A stretch of DNA of 25,183 nt from VAXT01 sp964591295 (GTDB lineage Bacteria > Actinomycetota > Thermoleophilia > Gaiellales > Gaiellaceae): NCBI GenBank assembly GCA_964591295.1, contig CAZQAG010000030.1:1-25183 (forward strand), given 5' to 3'. The notes under the pieces are model-generated. The model was given only the letters and a program-made list of their open reading frames with translations, did no database searches and had not been told where the DNA came from. The position numbers and the translations under genes are program-made. Of the stretch, positions 20,022-25,183 are shown one piece after another (the first letter of the stretch is position 1; each line of letters starts with the position of its first letter).

Positions 20022-21521
20022 CTAGCCGCTGAAGCTCTCGGGCGGGCGAGGCAGGCCGTAGACAACCGGCTGGCCCGGCAGCCCGGCGTTCGCCCCCGCG
20101 GCGAGGCCGGGGAACGGATACGTGCGGAGGCCGTTTCCGATCACGAGCTTGCCCGTCACGATCGGCCCCTGGTGCTCGGGCGAGCCCGAGCCCGACTCCG
20201 CCGACAGCTTCGACGGCGCGTAGATCCCGAGCTGCGTGTGCGAGCCGTCGATGACAGCCGACTGGTCGCTGGCGACGCCCGACTGGCCGCCGTTCCCGAG
20301 CGCGACCAGCGCGAGCAGCTCGTCGTTCGGGTCCCAGTCGGCCCAGTCGCAGATCCCGGACTTCACGCTCGCGCAGAGCCAGGAGCCCTTGATCAGAAGC
20401 GAGCCGGAGGCGTAGATCGTCCCGTGTCCGTCGTAGCTCGCGAGCGCACCCGCGGTGTCGATCTTGATGTCGCCGTCGATGTAGAGGGTTCCCCAGACCG
20501 TCAGCTTCTTCGAGCTCGCGTCCCAGTCGATCTGGCCGGCGAGCGTCGTGCAGTTGTAGTTCGTCGAAGGCGTCAGGTTGAACGAGCCGGGCACGCTTCG
20601 GTTCTTCTTGGTCAGCTTGACGGCGTCGCTGTCGGTGAAGGCGGCCGCGTCGTTGTCGAAGACCGGCGGCGTGCCGGAGGAGGAGAGGCAGGTGTAGTAG
20701 GGGCCGGGGCTGCCGTTCAGGTACCACTTGTCGGCCTCGGCGGTCGGCCAGGGATACGTCGCGGGAGTGTTGGTGATCTCGGTGGCGAAGACGTTGTCCG
20801 CGCTCGAGCAAGGGCTGCGGAGCGGGTTGTTCTTCCACTTACAGCCAACGGCGATATGCGCCTTGTTGATCGGTGCGCCCGATATCCCGACGGAGTTGTC
20901 GTTCCCCGCCAGCGTCACCTGACCGTGCACCAGAAGGGGCCCGCCGCTGATCCACGACGCGTTCTGGACGCAGAGGTTGCCGACGATGTACATCGGCGAC
21001 GACATCTCGGTGGTGTTCTCGAATAGCGCGTCGCATCCGTCGGGGTCGCCCGTCGCCGTCGAGTAGATGAAGTTCCAGGCCTGGGCGTTCGGCCCGAGTT
21101 GCTGCGTGTAGGACGGATCCACCTTGACGACGGCGGTCGTCGTGCGGGTCACGCTGCCGGCGGCGACGCTCGGATTCGAGTAGGTGCCGCGGGACGTGAT
21201 CGTCCACTTAGGGTTCGATCCTTGCGACAAGACGCCCGACCACTTGACCGTGCCGTTCTCGTACGTCGACGTCCGCTCGGCGAGCAAGTACGGGTTGTAC
21301 GGGTTGTTCGTCTTCTCGAACAGGACGCCGAATGCTTCGCCAAGCCCGGCCTCCGCGAGCGAGAACCCCTTCTGCTTGACTGAGCTGTGCGAGGAGGCGC
21401 GCGTGTTGGCTGTGGTGTAGTACGCGGCCGTCGAGCCGACGACCGTGAGCAGGCCGAGCACGCCGATCGCCATGATCATGGCGATCCCGTGCTGTTGCCG
21501 CAGAAGAAGGTTTAAGCGCAT
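20022..21521 (-). CDS. Large minor pilin, PilX/GspK-like, first copy
   Basis: A 499-residue prepilin-like protein paralogous to the next gene. A 12-residue leader ends QQHG, followed by IAMIMAIGVLGLLTVVGSTA; residue 5 of the mature form is Met, so Glu5 is missing as in GspK-type tip pilins. The PilX-like AEAGLGEAFGVLF helix follows. The C-terminal two-thirds is strand-rich: MYIVGNLCVQNASWISGG, LLVHGQVTLAGNDNSVGISG, TPPVFDND, LAGQIDWDASSKKLTVWGT, IDGDIKI, GTIYASGSLLIKG. It holds paired cysteines in the same places as the paralogue. ATG at 21521 is chosen because the prepilin leader must be short; the open frame extends to 21617. The Shine-Dalgarno is weak (GAAG). Confidence 0.82.
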   Translation of the reverse strand: MRLNLLLRQQHGIAMIMAIGVLGLLTVVGSTAAYYTTANTRASSHSSVKQKGFSLAEAGLGEAFGVLFEKTNNPYNPYLLAERTSTYENGTVKWSGVLSQGSNPKWTITSRGTYSNPSVAAGSVTRTTTAVVKVDPSYTQQLGPNAQAWNFIYSTATGDPDGCDALFENTTEMSSPMYIVGNLCVQNASWISGGPLLVHGQVTLAGNDNSVGISGAPINKAHIAVGCKWKNNPLRSPCSSADNVFATEITNTPATYPWPTAEADKWYLNGSPGPYYTCLSSSGTPPVFDNDAAAFTDSDAVKLTKKNRSVPGSFNLTPSTNYNCTTLAGQIDWDASSKKLTVWGTLYIDGDIKIDTAGALASYDGHGTIYASGSLLIKGSWLCASVKSGICDWADWDPNDELLALVALGNGGQSGVASDQSAVIDGSHTQLGIYAPSKLSAESGSGSPEHQGPIVTGKLVIGNGLRTYPFPGLAAGANAGLPGQPVVYGLPRPPESFSG

Positions 21522-21683
21522 AGCTTCAAGGGCCGCGTCGACCCCTTGCCCCACATCGTCAAGCGCACGCCTTGAGCTGTCATCCCCCGTCTGGGTGGGG
21601 TCGATCCGCCCTCTCATTCCGAAGCACGCGGGCCTTGCGCTAACGCGAGACGCGGGTGTTCCAACCCAACCGGTGGCGAGTCG
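21522..21683. other. Intergenic region upstream of the first large minor pilin
   Basis: A 162-nt gap. A weak CCCC-loop-GGGG hairpin lies near 21585-21600. TCAA and a GACGATGT box occur, but only 11 nt apart, so no sigma-28-type promoter is called. No coding region recognised. Confidence 0.4.
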
Positions 21684-22226
21684 CTAGCGGGTCGTGTTTC
21701 GCAGGACGATGTCCGCGACGAGGCGCCACTCTTTCACCCCGTTCGACGGCGTGGTGTTGATCGGCAGCGTCACGGTGAGCTTGCCCAGGCTCGTGTTCGG
21801 CACCGGCGCCGCGTAGTTGAACGAGTGTCCGGGGGCGACATAGTCGGCGAGCACGACCGAGTTCCGTCGCAGCTTGTAGCGCTGACCTACGACGACCGGG
21901 TTGAAGTCGTACGTGACGGTCGTCTGCGAGCCGCCCGCCGTCGGACACGCCGCGGGCAGCGTGACGGTGATCGAAGACGAAGCGCCACTCGGCGAGATCA
22001 GGTTCGAGCAGTGGATCTCCCGGCGCATCTTGTCCACCGCCACCCGGGCGGCCTGCTGGGCCTGAAAGCGGCGGTTCATGTCGAACTCCGCCTTCGACGC
22101 CTGGACGAAGAGGGTGGTCACCGCACCGAGGATGGTGCCGAGGATCACCGTCACTATGAGCAGCTCCAGCATTGAGTAACCGCCCTGACCGGCTAGCCGG
22201 CGGCGCAGCGTGTGCAGAACGCTCAT
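21684..22226 (-). CDS. PilW/GspJ-like minor pilin
   Basis: A 180-residue prepilin. The leader ends GQGG, followed by YSMLELLIVTVILGTILGAV: a class III cleavage site with Tyr at +1 and Glu at +5. The downstream FVQASKAEFDMNRRFQAQQAARVAVDKMRREIHCS segment matches the PilW/GspJ pattern in which a conserved Arg/Glu helix follows the hydrophobic part, and a beta-rich head with two cysteines completes it. Such subunits assemble with GspK/PilX-like proteins into a tip complex. The ATG at 22226 overlaps the stop of the PASTA gene by 4 nt (ATGA), so it belongs to the upstream operon with the wall hydrolase. The assignment to PilW rather than another minor pilin rests on length and motif pattern. Confidence 0.85.
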   Translation of the reverse strand: MSVLHTLRRRLAGQGGYSMLELLIVTVILGTILGAVTTLFVQASKAEFDMNRRFQAQQAARVAVDKMRREIHCSNLISPSGASSSITVTLPAACPTAGGSQTTVTYDFNPVVVGQRYKLRRNSVVLADYVAPGHSFNYAAPVPNTSLGKLTVTLPINTTPSNGVKEWRLVADIVLRNTTR

Positions 22227-23056
22227 CGCGACTTCTTGCGAACCTCCGCGAGCGCCGCGCGGGCGACTCGCTCGCTCCGACTACCAATTCCCCAGAGGCG
22301 CTCGACTTTGCGGTCGACCGCGATGAGGATCTCCAGGGCCTGGGCGCCGTGCCACCAGCCAAGCTTCGCGCCGGTGACGATCCACGCGTGCTGGTAAAGC
22401 CAGTGGCGAACGTTTTCGTCGCTCGTCGAGCGGTGGGACGAAAGCCAGGTGTCGAGCTGACGGGCCCTAACGGTTAGTGGGACTTCGTCGAGGGGCTCGG
22501 CCTTCGCGCCCGGGACGACGAATGCTGGGGGCCGCGCCGGCTTGGCCGCCAGCTTCGGCTTGGCAGCAGGCTTCGGCTTCACCTTCGGCTTGGCCTTGGG
22601 CTTCGCTTGCACCTTCGCCTTGGCCTTGGCCTTCGTGACCGCGCCGACGACCTGGATGTTCGTGCCCGGGAAGGACGAGGCGTTCTCAGGCGAACCCCCC
22701 TGGGGGTAACGCGTGTTCACCTTGAGGCCGAGCGTGATCGTCGGCGCGCCGGTGTCGTACACGCGGCTGCCGGGAGCCGGGGACTGGCTCGCGACGAGGT
22801 TCGCCGCGAAGCCCTGGACGGTTCCCGTCACGCGCCACGCAAAGCCGCCTTCCTCGAGCGTGCTCTTGGCGAAGACATACGCCTGGCCGCGAACATCGGG
22901 GACGAGCAGGATCGGTTTCGAGCCGGACGGAGTGGTCGCGGACGCGGGAGGATCGCTGCGCGTCTCGGCAGCGAACGTGATCGTCGCAGTCGCGAGCAGG
23001 CCGACCACGACGACGACAAAAACGCGAGGCAAGAGAGAGCTGAGCCGCAAAGCCAT
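22223..23056 (-). CDS. PASTA-domain secreted/anchored protein
   Basis: A 277-residue exported protein. A signal peptide or anchor (residues 1-29, LSSLLPRVFVVVVVGLLATATITFA) is followed by one PASTA domain (about residues 53-113: VPDVRGQAYVFAKSTLEEGGF, then VASQSPAPGSRVYDTGAPTITL). Next come a strongly basic Lys/Ala/Pro repeat linker (about residues 140-180) and a helical C-terminal domain (LTVRARQLDTWLSSHRSTSDENVRHWLYQHAWIVTG) that I do not recognise. PASTA domains bind peptidoglycan or muropeptides, so the protein may position the pilus machinery in the wall. It follows the peptidoglycan hydrolase gene and overlaps the PilW-like gene. ATG at 23056 gives a normal signal peptide; an in-frame GTG at 23083 is possible and has AAAGG about 11 nt upstream. 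Confidence 0.84.
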   Translation of the reverse strand: MALRLSSLLPRVFVVVVVGLLATATITFAAETRSDPPASATTPSGSKPILLVPDVRGQAYVFAKSTLEEGGFAWRVTGTVQGFAANLVASQSPAPGSRVYDTGAPTITLGLKVNTRYPQGGSPENASSFPGTNIQVVGAVTKAKAKAKVQAKPKAKPKVKPKPAAKPKLAAKPARPPAFVVPGAKAEPLDEVPLTVRARQLDTWLSSHRSTSDENVRHWLYQHAWIVTGAKLGWWHGAQALEILIAVDRKVERLWGIGSRSERVARAALAEVRKKSR

Positions 23057-23087
23057 AGTTCGGTCTTCGGCAGGGACGGGCACGGAG

Positions 23088-24527
23088 TTAAGGCCTTTCG
23101 ACCGTGAACGTGATCACGCCGGGATCGTCAGACGGACGTGCGGGCCCACCGTCGACGACCTGGAAGACGGGTCCCGCATCGACCGTCGGTGCGTCCTGCC
23201 AGCGAAACGCGCTACCGGCGAAGGCCTGGAACCACGGCTCTTCCTGCGGATAGGAGGTCGCGGGCGTCAGCTGCAGGTGGAGGTGCGGCCCAGTCGAGCG
23301 CCCCGTGGAGCCGACGAGCCCGACCGGCTGGCCCACCGCGACGGCGACTCCGGCCAGCATGGCCGGCTCCAGGTAGGACAGATGGCAATACGTCCACTCG
23401 CGCCCGTCGATTGCGGTTCGCATCGTCAGGCCGATACCGCAGTTCCCGTTGGGGAGGGGCCAGGCATCGACGATGAACCCGTCTCCGAGCGCATAGAGCG
23501 GGGCGCCCTCGGGTGCGGCGATGTCGGCAGCCGGATAGTCGTGGTGGTAGTGACCGACGGAGATCGCCGAGGGGCCTCCCCCGACCGGGAAGGCGAAGTC
23601 ACCCTGGTATTGCGGCGCTGCGAGGAGCGTTGCGCCGCCGGGAGCAAAGGAGCTCGTCCAGGAGCTCGACCTCACCTCGGTGAGAGTCTTCTCTGCGGCC
23701 TCGAGCTTTCGCTTCGCCGCGACAATCGCCCTCGCTGCGGCGACGCGCTTCGAGTCCACCTGGAAGGCGCGCTTCTGGAGCGCGAGCCGGTCGGTGAGCA
23801 GGCGAGCGGCGTCGGCCCGGGCATACACGGCGCGGGCCCGGCGGGCGAATCGACGCTCGGCGAGCGTTGCGTGGACGAGCACCTGATTCTGGCGGGCGAG
23901 GGTGCGCTCCGCCTTCTGGAGGTCGACCTGAAGCTTGTCGTACGTGAACGGGACGTCGACGCCGTTCTGGCCGTAGAGCCGCGCGAGATCGAGGATCTGG
24001 TCCACGTACCACTGCGCGTGGTTGTAGGCGAAGATTCCGCGCTGCAGGTCTGTGCGCCCGCCGGCCGCGGCGAGGTACCGGGCCGCCGAGAAGATCGCAT
24101 CCGGCGGGTTCCACGGGTCGGCGACGCCGTCCCCGTCGGCATCCATTCCCCACCGAAGCCACGTCGACGGCATGAACTGCATCCAGCCGATCGCGCCGGC
24201 CGAGCTCGGGCCCATGTTCCGCCCGAAGTTGGACTCGACCTTGTTGATCGCCGCAAGCACTTGCCACGGGATCCCGTACGTGGCGCCTGCCCTCTGCCAG
24301 AGGCCGTGCAGCGCAGGAAACGGCAGGCCGGCCGACTGGCGCGGTGTGAGGTACGAGGGGGGCAGGACCGGCCCGCCCGAAGGGTTAGGTGTCTCGGCGC
24401 TGGCGAACGGTGTGATCGCCGAGGCGGTGGGAACGACCGCGAAGACGGGGCCGGAAGCCCCGGCGGCCGCCGCTGTTCCTACGAGCACCACCACGAGGAC
24501 GGCGATCGACGGTAGGAGCCGCCTCAT
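23088..24527 (-). CDS. Bifunctional peptidoglycan hydrolase: lytic transglycosylase domain plus M23 endopeptidase
   Basis: A 479-residue exported enzyme. After a signal peptide (residues 1-25) comes an MltB/SLT-type domain (about 75-185) with the catalytic glutamate E98 in AINKVESNFG and the GAIGWMQFMPSTW and FAYNHAQWYV motifs. A charged coiled coil (about 195-288) leads to an M23 metallopeptidase domain (about 308-425): HYHHDYPAADIAAPEGAPLYALGDG, with likely zinc ligands H329 and D335, then the catalytic region YCHLS and the HLHLQ motif (H415, H417). Cutting both glycan strands and peptide cross-links fits local opening of the wall for the pilus. The ATG overlaps the stop of the PilT-family gene by 4 nt (ATGA). 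Such double-headed hydrolases inside a pilus operon are uncommon. Confidence 0.93.
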   Translation of the reverse strand: MRRLLPSIAVLVVVLVGTAAAAGASGPVFAVVPTASAITPFASAETPNPSGGPVLPPSYLTPRQSAGLPFPALHGLWQRAGATYGIPWQVLAAINKVESNFGRNMGPSSAGAIGWMQFMPSTWLRWGMDADGDGVADPWNPPDAIFSAARYLAAAGGRTDLQRGIFAYNHAQWYVDQILDLARLYGQNGVDVPFTYDKLQVDLQKAERTLARQNQVLVHATLAERRFARRARAVYARADAARLLTDRLALQKRAFQVDSKRVAAARAIVAAKRKLEAAEKTLTEVRSSSWTSSFAPGGATLLAAPQYQGDFAFPVGGGPSAISVGHYHHDYPAADIAAPEGAPLYALGDGFIVDAWPLPNGNCGIGLTMRTAIDGREWTYCHLSYLEPAMLAGVAVAVGQPVGLVGSTGRSTGPHLHLQLTPATSYPQEEPWFQAFAGSAFRWQDAPTVDAGPVFQVVDGGPARPSDDPGVITFTVERP

Positions 24528-25183
24528 GCGCTCTCGGCCGGACGAATGAACCGCAGCTCGGGCTCGTCCCCGGCCGTCTCTGCCTCGACGGCCTCGCGCG
24601 CAGTGGCGTCCTCGTACTTGAGCGCGTGCTCGAGCGAGACGAGGAAGTCGTGCTTGTTGGTAGCAGCGTTCGCCGCCGTCTCGCGATCGATGTCGCCCGA
24701 GACGACGAGCGCGATCAGTGCCTGCTTGAAGGTCTGCATGTGGAAGAACGAGCCTTCCTCGATCGCCTCGTGCATGTCGTCCGCCTTGTCGTCGCGGATC
24801 AGATCGGCGATGCGCGCGTTGTTGACCATCACCTCGAAGGCGCCGACACGCCCGCCCTCCGCACGGGGGAGAAGCCGCTGGCTGACGACGCCGCGCAGGA
24901 CGCCCGCGAGGATCGAACGGATCGCCTGCTGCTTGATCCCCGGGAAGAATTCGATGATGCGGCCGACCGTCTCCGCCGCGTCCACGGTGTGCATCGTCGA
25001 GAGGACGAGGTGGCCCGACTCCGCAGCCTGCATGGCCGTCTCGGCAGACTCGGCGTCGCGAAGCTCTCCGATCAGGATCACGTCGGGGTCCTGGCGCAGT
25101 GCTCGCCTGAGCGCCTGCGAGAACGAGTCCGTGTCGAGGCCGACCTCGCGCTTGTTGACGATGCAGCTGTGGTCGGCGTGCAG
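24524..25183 (-). CDS. Second PilT-family ATPase (partial, N-terminus outside window)
   Basis: The last 219 residues of a PilT/PilU-type retraction ATPase; the frame is open to the window edge. Visible motifs are the segment after the Asp box (LHADHSCIVNKREVGLDTDSF), Walker B (DVILIGELRDAES), His box (GHLVLSTMHT), VSQRLLPRAEGGRVGAFEV, and NARIADLIRDDKADDMHEAIEEG, the counterpart of the AIRNLIRE signature. Walker A lies outside. It differs clearly from PilT at 6314-7450, so two retraction-type motors are encoded. It is translationally linked (ATGA) to the peptidoglycan hydrolase. Whether it is a true PilT, a PilU accessory motor or a twitching regulator cannot be settled from this fragment. 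Confidence 0.93.
   Translation of the reverse strand: MHADHSCIVNKREVGLDTDSFSQALRRALRQDPDVILIGELRDAESAETAMQAAESGHLVLSTMHTVDAAETVGRIIEFFPGIKQQAIRSILAGVLRGVVSQRLLPRAEGGRVGAFEVMVNNARIADLIRDDKADDMHEAIEEGSFFHMQTFKQALIALVVSGDIDRETAANAATNKHDFLVSLEHALKYEDATAREAVEAETAGDEPELRFIRPAESA

Noticed and set aside
21522..21617. Upstream extension of the first large minor pilin to 21617
   Set aside because: It would place 44 residues before the prepilin cleavage site; the short leader from 21521 fits class III prepilins.
1..25183. CRISPR arrays, tRNA/rRNA genes, transposases, phage or integration sites
   Set aside because: Nothing in the window shows regular spaced repeats, a cloverleaf, a transposase-like protein or an att-like duplication; apart from the pilin duplication and the 114-bp repeat the region looks like a stable gene cluster.

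Overview
The window is a high-GC chromosomal segment carrying one nearly complete type IV pilus (T4P) cluster. Every gene I can support lies on the minus strand, so transcription runs from position 25183 towards 1. The combination of a PilA/PilB/PilT/PilC/PilMNO-type machine with no secretin (PilQ) in view, PASTA and FN3-type secreted proteins, frequent GTG starts and ATGA overlaps suggests a monoderm actinobacterium. The pilin and gene order remind me of Thermoleophilia (Gaiellales/Solirubrobacterales). That assignment is an inference; no rRNA or housekeeping gene is present to test it.

Layout in transcription order: (1) 25183-21684, a PilT-family ATPase (N-terminus outside the window), a lytic transglycosylase-M23 endopeptidase fusion, a PASTA-domain protein and a PilW/GspJ-like minor pilin, partly joined by 4-nt ATGA overlaps. 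(2) 21521-18454, two large paralogous minor pilins lacking Glu5 (PilX/GspK-like tip candidates) with long beta-rich C-terminal regions. (3) 18266-13116, prepilin peptidase PilD, extension ATPase PilB, then a three-gene unit: a free-standing MshEN/GspE-N-domain protein with a long Pro/Glu linker, a membrane-anchored thioredoxin-fold-like protein without cysteines, and a 96-residue unknown. (4) 12909-12000, two nearly identical tandem major pilins. (5) 11718-7502, two paralogous GT-C-type membrane glycosyltransferases. (6) 7450-1243, pilT-pilM-pilN-pilO-pilP-like plus an FN3-repeat secreted protein. (7) 1107-1, platform protein PilC, cut by the window edge.

The strongest non-coding signal is a repeated promoter architecture. 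T(C/A)AA, then exactly 16 nt, then GCCGAT(A/G)(G/C) occurs just upstream of pilC, pilT, the first glycosyltransferase and pilD. TTAA-N15-GCCGATAC precedes pilB, a TTAA-N15-GTCGATGC variant precedes pilA1, and bare GCCGATA(G/C) boxes precede pilA2 and the MshEN gene. This is the recognised form of sigma-28/FliA/SigD/WhiG promoters, so the whole pilus may be a regulon of a WhiG/FliA-type sigma factor. Several of these promoters place the expected transcription start within about 15 nt of the start codon.

A second unexplained element is a 114-bp direct repeat (about 86% identical, ungapped) ending in two strong hairpins. It sits after pilA1 and after the second large minor pilin, each time just ahead of one of these promoters. 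The genes together cover motor ATPases, platform, alignment complex, prepilin processing, major and minor subunits, wall remodelling for passage through peptidoglycan, and probable pilus glycosylation.
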